Positions 25,296 to 35,328 are shown, counted from the first letter of the stretch. The stretch is 64,000 nucleotides of DNA from Rhizobacter terrae (GCF_003852895.1 NZ_QUSW01000001.1:434001-498000), one strand, 5' to 3'. Notes: generated from the sequence alone by a model not told the origin. Program-made: numbers and translations.

Positions 25296-26168
25296 ATGGG
25301 AAGCATCGACCGTTTCATCAACACGGCCAGCAGTCCGCTGGACGCCAATTTGTGGACCAGCCTGGGACTCCCGCTGAAGCCACGGAACTGGACGCGCCAG
25401 CAGGTCTCAGGGCTGCTGAGCGAGTTGCTTCCCGCAGAGCAAGGCGGCACCGAAGACCGCCCCGCCCTGCGCCACCAGCTCTCGTCGGCCTTCCTCGCCG
25501 GCGTGGCCGAGGCGCAAGATGCGCAGATGCTGCGCCCGCGCGGCTCGCTGGTGTCGCAGTCCGTCATCGAGGCCCGCACGCTGATGAAGAACCGGGCCGC
25601 CAACCAGTCCGATCGCGCCTGGCATGCGTTCCTGGCCGGTGCCCGCGCCGGTGGTGCCTTCGACACGCCCGCCGCGGCGAACGAGGCCGAGGCCTTCAAC
25701 CTCTTCATCCGACAACCCTTCACGGAATCCGATGAATCGCAGCAGCAGCTCGTGGCCGGCGTGCTGGCGATGATCAGCCACCATGACACGCAGGCGCAGC
25801 CGTTTCGCTACCTCACCGGCTGCCAGGCCGAGAGCGCGCAGACCTTCCGACAGTCCTTCGAAGCCGAGACCGGCGAGCGCTTCACGCCCAAGGCCTTCCG
25901 CGCACACCGGCTGCACTTGCTGTCGCAGGCCGACGCCTTCATCAACATCCGCGTGGGCATGAGCGAGAGCAGTGCCTTCGAGCTCTCGTACCACGTGTTC
26001 CGCGGCGCCTGCACGCCGGTGCTGTTCCTCGTGTGGAAGCACGCACCCATCAAGACCACCTTGCTCAGGGAGATGGACAACCTGTGCGACGTCACCTACC
26101 TGGAGTTCGAGCACCCGGCCGAGCTGGCGCCGGGCATCGCCGGATTCTTCCGCCGCTGCGGGCGTTGA
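25296..26168 (+). CDS. Riboswitch-controlled hypothetical protein with nucleoside-deoxyribosyltransferase-like C-terminus
   Basis: A 290-residue cytoplasmic protein without signal or membrane segments. Residues 1-200 are helical and unrecognised. Residues about 205-275 look like the half of a nucleoside 2-deoxyribosyltransferase/TIR-like alpha/beta fold that carries the catalytic acid. A hydrophobic strand (ADAFINIRVG) is followed by MSESSAFELSYH, where Glu229 occupies the position of the nucleophile in the GTAFE motif of that superfamily, and then a strand PVLFLVW. This fold assignment is from pattern recognition only. GGGAG precedes the ATG at 25296. The gene is first in a transcript with a sigma28-like promoter, a c-di-GMP riboswitch and, 60 bases downstream, a chemoreceptor gene. 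Function is unknown. Confidence 0.7.
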   Translation: MGSIDRFINTASSPLDANLWTSLGLPLKPRNWTRQQVSGLLSELLPAEQGGTEDRPALRHQLSSAFLAGVAEAQDAQMLRPRGSLVSQSVIEARTLMKNRAANQSDRAWHAFLAGARAGGAFDTPAAANEAEAFNLFIRQPFTESDESQQQLVAGVLAMISHHDTQAQPFRYLTGCQAESAQTFRQSFEAETGERFTPKAFRAHRLHLLSQADAFINIRVGMSESSAFELSYHVFRGACTPVLFLVWKHAPIKTTLLREMDNLCDVTYLEFEHPAELAPGIAGFFRRCGR

Positions 26169-26228
26169 ACCGCAGCGCGCACAGAGCGTTTTCAAGAGCC
26201 AATTCAGAGTCTCAGGGAGCACCACACC

Positions 26229-27797
26229 ATGCTGTCCAACCTCAAGATCAAGACACTCATCATCGCGGCGCTGAGCCTGCTGATGGTCCTCGTTGCCGCC
26301 GTCGGCGCCTTCGGCCTGTACGGCAACTCGCACACGCGGCAGGCGTACCGCGAGATCTCGCTGCGCGACGCGAAGACGGAGAACGACTTCGCGCAGATCC
26401 GCCTGCTGATGGAGACCAACCGCAGCCAGGTGCTGCAGGCCCTGCAGCACAACCCAGGCTTCGACTGGTCCAAGCTGCACGACCACGCGCTGGACGTGCA
26501 CTTCGCGGCGATCGACAAGGCCTCGGCCGGCATCAACAAGCTGTGGGAGCAGTACCACGCGGGCATCCAGTCCGACGATGAGCGCCGGCTGGCCGATGCC
26601 TGGTTCGACAAGAGCGCCGGCCTGGGCGTGAAGGCGGTGGCCGATGCCGCCGCTGCGATCAAGGCCGGCCGCTGGGACGAGGCCGAGACGGTGCTGATCT
26701 CGCGCATCAATCCGAGCTACCGCGTGGGCACGGCGGCATCCACCGAACTGTCGGACTTCCTCGTCAAGCGCGCGGCGCAGAACGACCAGGTGGTGGAAGA
26801 GCGCGTGAGCCACATGACCTGGATGCTGGCCGGGCTGCTGCTGCTGTCGTGCGCGCTGGTGGTGAGCACCATGGTCGTGCTCAGCCGCGGCATCACCGTG
26901 CCGCTGTCGCAGGCCATCGCCATCGCGCGGCGCGTGGCCAGCGGCGACCTGGGCTCGCGCATCGAGGTGCACAGCACCAACGAGCTGGGCGAGCTGCTGC
27001 GCGCGCTCAAGGGCATGAACGAAAGCCTGGCCGCCGTGGTGTCCAGCGTGCGCCAGGGCAGCGACAACATCGCCACCGGCTCCAGCCAGATCGCCACCGG
27101 CAACTCCGACCTGTCGCAGCGCACCGAGACGCAGGCCAGCAGCCTGCAGCAGACGGCCGCGTCGATGGAGCAGCTCACCTCGACGGTGATGAACAACGCG
27201 CAGACCGCGGCCGAAGCCGAGCGCCTGGCCAAGGCCGCCAGCGACGCGGCCGCGCGCGGCGGCGAGACGGTGGGCCAGGTGGTGGCCACCATGGAGCAGA
27301 TCACCGCGGCCAGCAAGAAGATCAGCGACATCATCGGCGTGATCGACAGCATCGCCTTCCAAACCAACATCCTGGCGCTGAACGCCGCGGTGGAAGCCGC
27401 ACGCGCTGGCGAACAGGGACGCGGGTTCGCGGTCGTGGCCTCCGAGGTGCGCTCGCTCGCGCAGCGCAGCGCGCAGGCGGCCAAGGAAATCAAGACGCTG
27501 ATCAACGACAGCGTGGAGAAGGTGGGCCTGGGCAGCGGGCAGGTGGACAACGCGGGCCGCACCATGTCCGACATCGTGCGGCAGGTGAACCACGTGAGCC
27601 AGATGATCGCGGCCATCAGCTCGGCCACCAGCGAGCAGACCTCGGGCATCAGCCAGGTGAATGCGGCGGTGAGCCAGCTCGATCAGGTCACGCAGCAGAA
27701 CGCCGCGCTGGTGGAGCAGTCGGCCGCCGCGGCTGAGAGCCTCCAGCAGCAAGCCAGCAAGCTGGTCGACGCGGTGGCGGTGTTCCGGCTGGCTTGA
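26229..27797 (+). CDS. Methyl-accepting chemotaxis protein
   Basis: A 522-residue chemoreceptor with TM1 at about residues 7-30, a four-helix-bundle periplasmic sensor (30-195) of the Tar type, and TM2 at about 197-220. A HAMP domain follows ([20 protein letters not shown] and on), then a long coiled-coil signalling domain. The hairpin tip [20 protein letters not shown], which contacts CheA and CheW, is intact. No CheR-docking pentapeptide is present; the protein ends in AVAVFRLA. It senses an unknown periplasmic ligand and controls flagellar rotation. It is the second gene after the c-di-GMP riboswitch, so receptor levels probably respond to the sessile/motile switch. The next gene is convergent. 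Confidence 0.95.
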   Translation: MLSNLKIKTLIIAALSLLMVLVAAVGAFGLYGNSHTRQAYREISLRDAKTENDFAQIRLLMETNRSQVLQALQHNPGFDWSKLHDHALDVHFAAIDKASAGINKLWEQYHAGIQSDDERRLADAWFDKSAGLGVKAVADAAAAIKAGRWDEAETVLISRINPSYRVGTAASTELSDFLVKRAAQNDQVVEERVSHMTWMLAGLLLLSCALVVSTMVVLSRGITVPLSQAIAIARRVASGDLGSRIEVHSTNELGELLRALKGMNESLAAVVSSVRQGSDNIATGSSQIATGNSDLSQRTETQASSLQQTAASMEQLTSTVMNNAQTAAEAERLAKAASDAAARGGETVGQVVATMEQITAASKKISDIIGVIDSIAFQTNILALNAAVEAARAGEQGRGFAVVASEVRSLAQRSAQAAKEIKTLINDSVEKVGLGSGQVDNAGRTMSDIVRQVNHVSQMIAAISSATSEQTSGISQVNAAVSQLDQVTQQNAALVEQSAAAAESLQQQASKLVDAVAVFRLA

Positions 27798-27818
27798 CCC
27801 GCAGGCCTGCGCCGCGCG

Positions 27819-29129
27819 TCAGCGGCGCTTGCCGGCGTGGTTCGGCTTGTGCTGGTCCTGGTTGTTCTGCGGCTTTTGCTCCTGCGGCTTGGACTGGCTG
27901 TCGTAGCCGCTGGCCTTGGACTTGTCGCCGTCGTTGGTGCTGGGAATCGCCTGGTCCAGCCCCTTGCGCGCTTCCTCGCCGACCTTCTTGGCCGCCAGCC
28001 CGGTCGGGTCGACGATTCCCACCACGTTCTCGACGGTGTTCTGAAGCATGTCCTTGCCCATGTCCTTGGCGGCGGCACCCACGTCGCCGCCCACCGCTGC
28101 CACGCCGGCCACCCGCAGTCCGCCTGCAGCGGCACCCGCCAGCGTGTCGCCGATGAAGCCGGCGATCTTGCCCAGGCCGGGAATCTTGCCGATCGTCTTG
28201 CTGAACAGCTTGCCGGCGAAGTCGAACACATCGGCCAGCCCGTTGAGGATCTTCTGGCCGATGACCGCTGCATCGCTCACGAAGTTGCCGCCGTTCTTCA
28301 CATGCGGGTCGTTGGTCGGGGCCAGCGCCTTCTGGCTGTTCATCCAGGCATAGGCCTTGGACTTGTCGACGGTGGCCGGCGCGTCCTTGTCGGGCACCTG
28401 CGGCCCGCCCTTGAACGAGTCCTTCAGGATGGCCAGTTCGGTGCCTGAGCGGATGTCGCCGTCCTTGGTCGCACCTTCGACCTTGTCGTTCTGCGTCACA
28501 TCGTCCGGACGCTTGCTGCCGTCCGGGTTGGGCATGTTCTTGATCTTGCGCAGGTAGGCAATGCCGCGCGCCGCCGCCTGCGGGTCGCTCTCGAAGTCGC
28601 CGACGGTCTGCTTGAGCTTGTCGCGCACGCCTTCCTGGTTGCCCAGGTTCTTCAGGATCGCGCCTTCCTTGCTGTCGAGCACCTGCTGCGCGGTGCGCTT
28701 GTCCGAAGGCGGCAGCAGCTTGTCGTCAGGGCCCAGCGGGTGGTTGCCGATGCCCTGGAGCTTTTCCTGGTTGACCTTGGCCTGCTCGGGGCTGGGTTCC
28801 GCCTCGGCCGCAGGAGCCTCGGTCTTCACCTTCGCTTTGGCGTAGGCGGGAGGCTTGTCGTCCTTCACCTCGTGGTAGGGCGGCGGCGGTTCTTCAGTGT
28901 CTTGCGTCTTCGCGGCGCCGAGGTCGGCACTGGTCAATTGCGCAATCTGGGCCTTCATGTCGGCAAGGAGCAGCTTGCCGATCTGGTCGAGCAGGCTTCG
29001 AATGTCCTCGCTGATGCCCTCCTCCTCGCTCGTCGCCGGCTTGACGACGCCGCAACGGGCAGCCATCAGTTTCTCGTGGCCGGCGCTGCTCAGGCTGGCC
29101 GGCACGGCGTTCATGGTGTTCATCCTCAT
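27819..29129 (-). CDS. Hypothetical hydrophilic protein with Gly/Ala-rich hydrophobic C-terminal region
   Basis: A 436-residue protein without a signal peptide. The N-terminus is Ser/Met/Ala-rich, then a helix (RSLLDQIGKLLLADMKAQIA) is followed by a Lys/Pro/Glu-rich linker. The middle is charged. Residues about 285-365 form a weakly hydrophobic Gly/Ala/Val-rich block (GKIPGLGKIAGFIGDTLAG; GGLRVAGVAAVGGDVG). The last 40 residues are Gln/Asn/Lys-rich. This layout recalls harpins and type III translocators such as the HrpF/NolX group, but I see no signature that proves it and no secretion apparatus in the window. Starts at 29129 and 29123 are both possible; AAGGGG precedes the first. The gene converges with the chemoreceptor gene. 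Confidence 0.7.
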   Translation of the reverse strand: MRMNTMNAVPASLSSAGHEKLMAARCGVVKPATSEEEGISEDIRSLLDQIGKLLLADMKAQIAQLTSADLGAAKTQDTEEPPPPYHEVKDDKPPAYAKAKVKTEAPAAEAEPSPEQAKVNQEKLQGIGNHPLGPDDKLLPPSDKRTAQQVLDSKEGAILKNLGNQEGVRDKLKQTVGDFESDPQAAARGIAYLRKIKNMPNPDGSKRPDDVTQNDKVEGATKDGDIRSGTELAILKDSFKGGPQVPDKDAPATVDKSKAYAWMNSQKALAPTNDPHVKNGGNFVSDAAVIGQKILNGLADVFDFAGKLFSKTIGKIPGLGKIAGFIGDTLAGAAAGGLRVAGVAAVGGDVGAAAKDMGKDMLQNTVENVVGIVDPTGLAAKKVGEEARKGLDQAIPSTNDGDKSKASGYDSQSKPQEQKPQNNQDQHKPNHAGKRR

Positions 29130-29272
29130 GGACGGCCCCTTCGCTTTGGCTGGGTCGCTCCAGCGGGTGCCGGAACGTGTCGCACGAATGCTGTCGGGGG
29201 ATCACGCTGAGGCGTCGCGGGAAAACGAAGCCGCGGATGAATCTGCGAACCGCGGAGACGGACAGCCGGCGT

Positions 29273-29677
29273 CTACGGGAACGGCCGATCGTCCTCAGCC
29301 GCGAGCTCATCCTCCTCATGGGTCGTGGAGGAGCGGCTCCCCGGCTGCCCCTGCGGCAACTGCACCGTCAGCAGCAGCGACGAATCGCGCACCGCCCGCA
29401 CCGCATGCTCGCCGCGGGCGCGCAGCAGCACCACCTGCTGCGGGTACAGCTCGTGCACCACACCACCCTCTTCCACCTCGACCAGGCCCTCGATGCACTG
29501 CAGCGTGCATTCGCCGTAGGCGCTGTGCGGCGGCAGCTGGTCGCCTTCCATCAGCACGATGCGCATCAGCTCCAGCGCGTGGGTCTTCATGAGGGCATGC
29601 GAGGCCGAGGCACCCAGCGCATCGCCCAGCGGGCGGATGTCGATGGGCTGGCCGGGCACGGCGTGGGTCAGGGCCAT
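29273..29677 (-). CDS. Small cupin-domain protein
   Basis: A 134-residue single-domain cupin. The beta-barrel core is visible in HALELMRIVLMEGDQLPPH, GECTLQCIEGLVEV and LYPQQVVLLRARGEHAV, corresponding to the two cupin motifs. The metal-binding histidines are only partly conserved, so it may bind a ligand rather than catalyse. The C-terminus is acidic and disordered. AGGAAGGA about 13 bases upstream supports the ATG at 29677. A longer frame upstream is unlikely. It lies between two unrelated leftward genes, and the function is not known. Confidence 0.75.
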   Translation of the reverse strand: MALTHAVPGQPIDIRPLGDALGASASHALMKTHALELMRIVLMEGDQLPPHSAYGECTLQCIEGLVEVEEGGVVHELYPQQVVLLRARGEHAVRAVRDSSLLLTVQLPQGQPGSRSSTTHEEDELAAEDDRPFP

Positions 29678-29797
29678 GGCGCACCGTCCTTCCTGTGTGG
29701 AGAGCCGGCCGCCGCATCTGCCGGCCGTCACGGGATTCTGCTCCCGTTGCCGCAGCCTGTGTCCGGCAGACCCCACGCCGCGGCAGGCACGCCGGCG

Positions 29798-30454
29798 TCA
29801 GGACTGCGCGGCAGCCTTGTCCTTGCGGCGAGCCTTCCACGCACCGAAGAGCGCCAGCAGGCCGGGCACGAAGATCAGCGCCCAGATGATCTTCTCCAGG
29901 TTGCCCTTCACCCAGGGGATGTTGCCGAAGAGATAGCCCGCCACCGTGACCCCGCCCACCCACAGCGTGCCGCCGGTCACGTCGTAGATGGAGAAGGTGC
30001 GGCGGGTCATCTGCGCCACGCCCGCCACGAAGGGGGCGAAGGTGCGCAGGAAGGGCATGAAACGCGCGAGCACGATGGTGATGCCGCCGTAGCGTTCGTA
30101 GAACTCATGCGCCTGCATGAAGGCCTTCTTGTTGAAGAAGCGCGAGTTCTCCCACTGGAAGACCTTGGGGCCGAAGTAGCGGCCGATGGTGTAGTTGCTC
30201 TGGTTGCCCAGCACCGCCGCGGCGATGAGCAGGCCGATGCTCAGCCCCAGGTTCATGCTGCCCTGCGCGCACATGGCGCCGACCACGAACAGCAGCGAAT
30301 CGCCGGGCAGGAAGGGCATGACGACCACGCCCGTCTCCACGAAGATGATGAGGAACAGCAAGGCGTAGACCCACACGCCGTAGGTGACGACGAAGTTCTG
30401 CAGGTGCACGTCGACGTGCAGGATGAAGTCGATCAGCGTGTGCAGGAGATCCAT
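29798..30454 (-). CDS. DedA family membrane protein (VTT domain)
   Basis: A 218-residue inner-membrane protein with five to six hydrophobic segments. The DedA signatures are FVETGVVVMPFLPGDSLLF, the conserved Gly-rich GNQSNYTIGRYFG, and FMPFLRTFAPFVAGVAQM with the essential arginines. Members of this family act as flippases or recyclers of undecaprenyl phosphate or phospholipids and support membrane potential. The basic tail (ARRKDKAAAQS) should be cytoplasmic. The gene is divergent from mutL with 36 bases between the starts. Confidence 0.93.
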   Translation of the reverse strand: MDLLHTLIDFILHVDVHLQNFVVTYGVWVYALLFLIIFVETGVVVMPFLPGDSLLFVVGAMCAQGSMNLGLSIGLLIAAAVLGNQSNYTIGRYFGPKVFQWENSRFFNKKAFMQAHEFYERYGGITIVLARFMPFLRTFAPFVAGVAQMTRRTFSIYDVTGGTLWVGGVTVAGYLFGNIPWVKGNLEKIIWALIFVPGLLALFGAWKARRKDKAAAQS

Positions 30455-30490
30455 GGCGGCGCATTCTAGGGTGCTCCGTACAATGGCCTG

Positions 30491-32377
30491 ATGAATGCCG
30501 TGTTGTCCGCCGCCCCTCGCCGCCCCATCCGGGAGCTCCCCGACGAGCTGGTGAGTCAGATCGCGGCGGGCGAGGTGGTCGAGCGGCCAGCCTCCGTGGT
30601 GCGCGAGCTGGTGGACAACGCGCTGGACGCGGGCTCCACCGAGATCGCGGTGAAGCTGGTGGCGGGCGGCATTCGCGCGATCGTGGTCGAGGACGACGGC
30701 CACGGCATTCCCAGCGATGAACTGCCCATGGCCTTGAAGCGCCATGCCACGAGCAAGATCGGCTCGCTGGTCGACCTGGAGAGCGTGTCCACCATGGGCT
30801 TCCGCGGCGAGGCGCTCGCGGCCATCTCCTCGGTGGCCGAGGTGTCCATCGCCAGCCGCACGGCCGACGGCCCGCACGCGCAGCGGCTGGACGCGCGCTC
30901 CGGCGAGCTGGCCCCGTTCGCGCGGGGTGTCGGCACCAGCGTCGAAGTGCGCGAACTCTTCTTCAACACGCCCGCGCGCCGCAAGTTCCTCAAGAGCGAA
31001 GCGACCGAGCTCGCGCACTGCGTGGAGGCCGTGCGCCGCCATGCGCTCACGCGGCCGGACGTGTCCTTCACCGTTTGGCACGAAGGCAAGCTGGTGCAGC
31101 AATGGCGCCGAGCCGACCACGACGGGCGCATGCGCGACGTGCTGGGCGAAGAATTCATCGAGCACAGCCGCGCCGTGTCCATCGACATGGGCGTGTTGCG
31201 CATCATCGGCCGCGCCGGCACGCCGGAGTCAGCGCGGGCACGGGCCGACCAGCAGTACGTCTACGTCAACGGCCGCTTCGTGCGCGACAAGCTCATCGCC
31301 CACGGCGTGCGTTCGGCCTACGAGGATGTGCTGCACGGCGGGCGGCAGCCTTGCTACGCGCTCTTCATCGAGATCGCGCCCGATCGTGTGGATGTGAACG
31401 TGCATCCCACCAAGATCGAAGTGCGCTTCCGTGAATCGCGCGAGGTGCACCAGGGCGTGAAGCGTGCGGTGGAAGCGGCGCTTGCCATTCCGAAAGCCAC
31501 CGAATTCACGCCCGTTGCATCGACCGGCGAAGTGGCAGCCGACGGCCATGCCGCATCGTCCTACCCGACGCCCCGGCCCAGCGCGCTGGACTCGCAGCCT
31601 GCCCCCTGGCGCGGCAACTATCCGCAAGGCGCGCAAGGGCAGCTCGGATTGCAGCAGGCCGCCGTGCTCTACGCGCAGGAACCGCCTGCGTCCTGGACCG
31701 TGCGCCCCGCCGCCGAGCCCGTGGCCGCCTCGCGCATGCCCACGCTGCAGCCCAGCACGCAGCCGCAGCCGCAGTCCCTGCCCAGCGACACTGAATGGCC
31801 GCTGGGCCGCGCCATCGCGCAGATCGCCGGCGTCTATGTGCTGGCCGAGAACTCGCAGGGCCTGGTCATCGTGGACATGCATGCGGCGCACGAGCGCATC
31901 GTGTACGAGCGGCTGAAGTCAAGCCTGGGCAGCACGAAGATCGAGAGCCAGCCGCTGCTCATCCCCGCGACCTTCCCGGCCACGCCGCAGGAGATCGCCA
32001 CCGTCGAGGCCCATGCCGACACGCTGTCCACGCTGGGGCTGGACATCTCCGCCCTGTCGCCCACCGTGCTGGCCGTGCGCTCCTGCCCGGCGGCGCTGGC
32101 CAGCGGCGACATCGTCGACCTGGCGCGCAGCGTCATCGGCGAGCTGTCGCAGTACGACGCCAGCAGCGTCATCCAGCGCGCGCAGCACGAGATCCTCTCC
32201 ACCATGGCCTGCCACGGTGCGGTGCGCGCGAACCGGCAGCTCACGCTGGACGAGATGAACGCGCTGCTGCGAGACATGGAGCGCACCGAGCGCTCCGACC
32301 AATGCAATCACGGCCGGCCGACCTGGCGCCAGATCACCATGCGCGAACTCGACGCGCTGTTCTGGCGCGGTCGCTGA
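30491..32377 (+). CDS. mutL: DNA mismatch repair protein MutL
   Basis: A 628-residue MutL. The GHKL ATPase domain has [28 protein letters not shown] and [17 protein letters not shown] Pro/Gln-rich linker at about residues 340-430 connects to the dimerisation domain. That domain contains [15 protein letters not shown], which fits the DQHA-x2-E-x4-E endonuclease motif with Gln replaced by Met. It also has the accompanying [12 protein letters not shown] and CNHGRPT segments. A nicking endonuclease activity is therefore likely, unlike the E. coli protein. MutL links MutS recognition to strand incision. No mutS or mutH gene is in the window. Confidence 0.97.
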   Translation: MNAVLSAAPRRPIRELPDELVSQIAAGEVVERPASVVRELVDNALDAGSTEIAVKLVAGGIRAIVVEDDGHGIPSDELPMALKRHATSKIGSLVDLESVSTMGFRGEALAAISSVAEVSIASRTADGPHAQRLDARSGELAPFARGVGTSVEVRELFFNTPARRKFLKSEATELAHCVEAVRRHALTRPDVSFTVWHEGKLVQQWRRADHDGRMRDVLGEEFIEHSRAVSIDMGVLRIIGRAGTPESARARADQQYVYVNGRFVRDKLIAHGVRSAYEDVLHGGRQPCYALFIEIAPDRVDVNVHPTKIEVRFRESREVHQGVKRAVEAALAIPKATEFTPVASTGEVAADGHAASSYPTPRPSALDSQPAPWRGNYPQGAQGQLGLQQAAVLYAQEPPASWTVRPAAEPVAASRMPTLQPSTQPQPQSLPSDTEWPLGRAIAQIAGVYVLAENSQGLVIVDMHAAHERIVYERLKSSLGSTKIESQPLLIPATFPATPQEIATVEAHADTLSTLGLDISALSPTVLAVRSCPAALASGDIVDLARSVIGELSQYDASSVIQRAQHEILSTMACHGAVRANRQLTLDEMNALLRDMERTERSDQCNHGRPTWRQITMRELDALFWRGR

Positions 32378-32396
32378 AGCCTTCACACCGTCTGCC

Positions 32397-33707
32397 ATGG
32401 CCACGATCAAGCTGAAGAAATCATCCGCAACACCGGCGGACCCGCTCAAGCCCAAACGCTCGCCCGTCCGCGGCATGGGCTCGGCGCCCCGCAAGCGGCC
32501 GACGCTGGCCGAGGCGCAGACCGCCCGCGCCGAGCGCGAGGCACGCTACCAGGAACAGCTGCGCCAGCGCTTCGGCGACAAGCCGCCGGAGAAGTTCAAG
32601 CGGCGCGACGAAGGCGATGCGTTCGACCGGAAGCCGGCCCCGCGGCGCAATCCGCTGGAAGGCGTGGATCAGAGTTCGCGCGGCAAGAACACGGCCTTCT
32701 CCGGCGGTGGTTCGGTGCGGCGCATGGCCCCGGCCGACCCGCGCGATGAGGCGTCGCGTCCGCCGCAACGCAGCGAGCGCGTCCCCAGTGAAGTGCGGCG
32801 CGATGCCGCGCCCCGCCGCGCCAGGCCCGACGAGCCCAGGCGCGCCGGCCCGGTACCTTCGGATGCACGCCGCTCCGATGCAGGGGCGAGGAAGCCTCAC
32901 AGAAAACCCGCCGATGCGAGGCACCACGTCGACGATCACCAGGACATCCACCCCGAGATCCCCGGCAGCATGCGCCTGTCCAAGCGCATGAGCGAGCTGG
33001 GGATCGCCTCGCGCCGCGAAGCCGACGAATGGATCGCCAAGGGCTGGGTGCGCGTGGACGACCATGTCGTGAGCGAACTGGGCTCGCGCGTCACGCCGGA
33101 CCAGCGCATCACCGTCGATGCCCGCGCCCGCCACCAGCAGGCGCAGCGCGTGACCGTGCTGCTCAACAAGCCGATCGGCTACGTCAGCGGCCAGGCGGAA
33201 GATGGCTACGAGCCGGCGTCCGTGCTCGTCACGCCCCAGAACCAATGGCGCGATGACCACTCGGGCATCCGCTTCCTGCGCGAACACCTGCGCAGCCTCG
33301 CGCCGGCAGGTCGGCTGGACATCGATTCGGTGGGCTTGCTGGTGCTCACGCAGGATGGCCGCATCGCCAAGCAACTGATCGGCGAAGACAGCGACACCGA
33401 GAAGGAATACCTGGTGCGCGTGCAGATGATCGAGGGCGGCCGCCTGAGCGACGACAAGCTGGCGCTGCTCAACCACGGCCTGGAACTCGACGGCGAGGCG
33501 CTGCGGCCTGCCCAGGTCGAGTGGGTCAATGACGACCAGTTGCGTTTCGTGCTCAAGGAAGGCAAGAAGCGGCAGATCCGCCGCATGTGCGAGCTGGTGG
33601 GATTGAAGGTCGTCGGCCTCAAGCGCGTGCGCATCGGCCGCGTGATGCTGGGCGATTTGCCGCCCGGACAATGGCGCTACCTGAGGCCGGACGAAAACTT
33701 CGGCTGA
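32397..33707 (+). CDS. 23S rRNA pseudouridine synthase (RluF/RluB type) with long basic N-terminal tail
   Basis: A 436-residue protein. Residues 1 to about 190 are a low-complexity Arg/Pro/Ala/Asp-rich tail of no known fold. From [20 protein letters not shown] an S4 RNA-binding domain follows, then an RsuA/RluB/E/F-type catalytic domain. The catalytic Asp is in [17 protein letters not shown], and [15 protein letters not shown] is the typical closing motif. The details resemble RluF, which modifies U2604 of 23S rRNA. The tail is far longer than in E. coli relatives and could be an RNA-binding or ribosome-assembly tail. It starts 19 bases after mutL. Confidence 0.9.
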   Translation: MATIKLKKSSATPADPLKPKRSPVRGMGSAPRKRPTLAEAQTARAEREARYQEQLRQRFGDKPPEKFKRRDEGDAFDRKPAPRRNPLEGVDQSSRGKNTAFSGGGSVRRMAPADPRDEASRPPQRSERVPSEVRRDAAPRRARPDEPRRAGPVPSDARRSDAGARKPHRKPADARHHVDDHQDIHPEIPGSMRLSKRMSELGIASRREADEWIAKGWVRVDDHVVSELGSRVTPDQRITVDARARHQQAQRVTVLLNKPIGYVSGQAEDGYEPASVLVTPQNQWRDDHSGIRFLREHLRSLAPAGRLDIDSVGLLVLTQDGRIAKQLIGEDSDTEKEYLVRVQMIEGGRLSDDKLALLNHGLELDGEALRPAQVEWVNDDQLRFVLKEGKKRQIRRMCELVGLKVVGLKRVRIGRVMLGDLPPGQWRYLRPDENFG

Positions 33708-33741
33708 TGCCTGCGTCGTTGATGGGGTGATTCACCGCCCA

Positions 33742-33945
33742 TCAACGGCACATCCAGGTCGCCTGGGTATCGACGAAGGCCGGAGGTTCCTCGGCGCCCG
33801 CTTCATCGGACGGGTAGCGCTGCTGGGTCTCGTCCTTCGCAGTGAAGCGAAGCCGCTGAAGCAGCGGCGTGAGAGCGGCGAGCACGCGGCCTCCCAGGCC
33901 AGCAGGCCAGCCATTGTCGCGTCGGTGCAGGTGAGCAGAGAGCAT
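33742..33945 (-). CDS. Possible small hypothetical protein
   Basis: A 67-residue frame in the otherwise gene-free stretch 33708-34071. The product starts MLSAHLHRRDNGWPAGLGG and ends in TQATWMCR. The composition is protein-like, with a helical middle and an acidic segment. No domain is recognised, and overlapping frames on both strands exist, so it may be spurious. I see no terminator or recognisable promoter in the rest of this interval. Confidence 0.4.
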   Translation of the reverse strand: MLSAHLHRRDNGWPAGLGGRVLAALTPLLQRLRFTAKDETQQRYPSDEAGAEEPPAFVDTQATWMCR

Positions 33946-34071
33946 CGGGAACCAGCTTATTCACTTCGTTACCTGGCATCTGTTCGAAAGCGCACAGAGA
34001 AGGTCGCGGCACATGCCCACAGTCTTCCGTGATCCCTGATCCCCCGGGAAAACTTCAGAGGCAGGTGCAAC

Positions 34072-35328
34072 ATGTCTTCGGCCTCCACCCCACGCGGCTT
34101 GTGTGCAGACAGCCTGCCACCGTCGACGGAGCCGTTTCGCCAGCTCGCCGACAGCCTGACCGATGTCTTCTGGATCTACGAACCCAGCACCGGGAGCTTC
34201 CTGTATGTCAGCCCCGCCTACGACCGCGATTGGATGGGAGATTCGCAGGAGCTGTACAGAAATTCCCGCGAGTGGCTCATTCCAGTGCACGACGAGGACA
34301 GGCAGTTGCTGAGAGACTCGATCGACCAGTTGGCCGGCAGCGAAGGCTATGTGCTGGAGTACCGCAGGACCACGCCTGACGGAGCCCAGCGATGGATCGA
34401 AGAAAGAACGCTCCCGGTCCGGCCGCAATGCGGGCAGTTGCTGCACTTCGCCGGCGTGTCCCAGGACATCACCTTGCGAAAGGCAGCGGAACTGGAACTG
34501 CTGCGATCGGCCCGCTGCAAGGACGAGTTCCTTGCGATGCTGGCACACGAGCTGCGCAATCCGCTGCAGCCCATCCGGTGGGCAGCAGCGCTGCTGTCGC
34601 GGCAGCACCTCGATGGACCGGTCGCCGAAAAGCAGGCCGCCGCCATCATTGAACGGCAGGTCGGGCACCTGACCCGCCTGGTCGATGACCTGATGGACGT
34701 TTCACGCGTCACGCACGAAAAGTCTCGGTTGCGCCCGGAGTTGATCTGCCTGGGCGATGTGATCGAGGCCGCCATCGAGACCCACCGATTCCTGGCGGAG
34801 TCGATGCGTGTGCACCTGCGGGTGACGATGCCCGGGGATGTGTGGGTGAGGGGCGATGCGGTGCGATTGACCCAGGTGTTCAGCAATCTCCTGCACAACG
34901 CCGTCAAGTTCAGCCCTGCCGGCGGAATCGTCGACCTGTGCGTGCACTGCGGCGAAGGCACCCAGCAGGTCAGCATCCGTGTGCGCGACGAAGGCTCCGG
35001 CATCCGGCCGGACATGATCGATTCCATCTTCGACCTCTTCACTCAGGAAGAACCATCGCACGGCCGGAGCAACGGCGGCTTGGGCATCGGCTTGTCCGTC
35101 GTGCGCAACCTGGTCGAACTGCACGGCGGCGTGGTCTCGGCCCACAGCGACGGCATGGACAAGGGCAGCGAGTTCGTCGTCACGCTTGCACGGGCGGCAT
35201 CTCCGGCAGCACAGGTCATCTCGTCCAAAACTGCCCCCACGGACGTTGGTGCGGTGGCAGACAGACGAGCGCCTGGGCGGGCCTCAAGCTGCGTGCATCA
35301 GCCGCGCCAGACTCACCACGCGCGCTGA
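34072..35328 (+). CDS. PAS-domain sensor histidine kinase
   Basis: A 418-residue soluble histidine kinase without membrane segments. A PAS domain with a PAC end occupies about residues 20-140 (FWIYEPSTGSFLYVSPAYDR; HFAGVSQDITLRKAAE). The dimerisation domain has the H-box with phosphorylated His159 in AMLAHELRNPLQP. The ATPase domain has NLLHNAVKFSP (N box), RDEGSGI (G1) and GGLGIGLSVV (G2). The last 45 residues are disordered and Ser/Arg-rich. No response regulator is adjacent, so it is an orphan kinase with an unknown cytoplasmic signal. The DUF4398/OmpA pair follows 100 bases downstream and could share a role in envelope stress, but that is only proximity. Confidence 0.93.
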   Translation: MSSASTPRGLCADSLPPSTEPFRQLADSLTDVFWIYEPSTGSFLYVSPAYDRDWMGDSQELYRNSREWLIPVHDEDRQLLRDSIDQLAGSEGYVLEYRRTTPDGAQRWIEERTLPVRPQCGQLLHFAGVSQDITLRKAAELELLRSARCKDEFLAMLAHELRNPLQPIRWAAALLSRQHLDGPVAEKQAAAIIERQVGHLTRLVDDLMDVSRVTHEKSRLRPELICLGDVIEAAIETHRFLAESMRVHLRVTMPGDVWVRGDAVRLTQVFSNLLHNAVKFSPAGGIVDLCVHCGEGTQQVSIRVRDEGSGIRPDMIDSIFDLFTQEEPSHGRSNGGLGIGLSVVRNLVELHGGVVSAHSDGMDKGSEFVVTLARAASPAAQVISSKTAPTDVGAVADRRAPGRASSCVHQPRQTHHAR

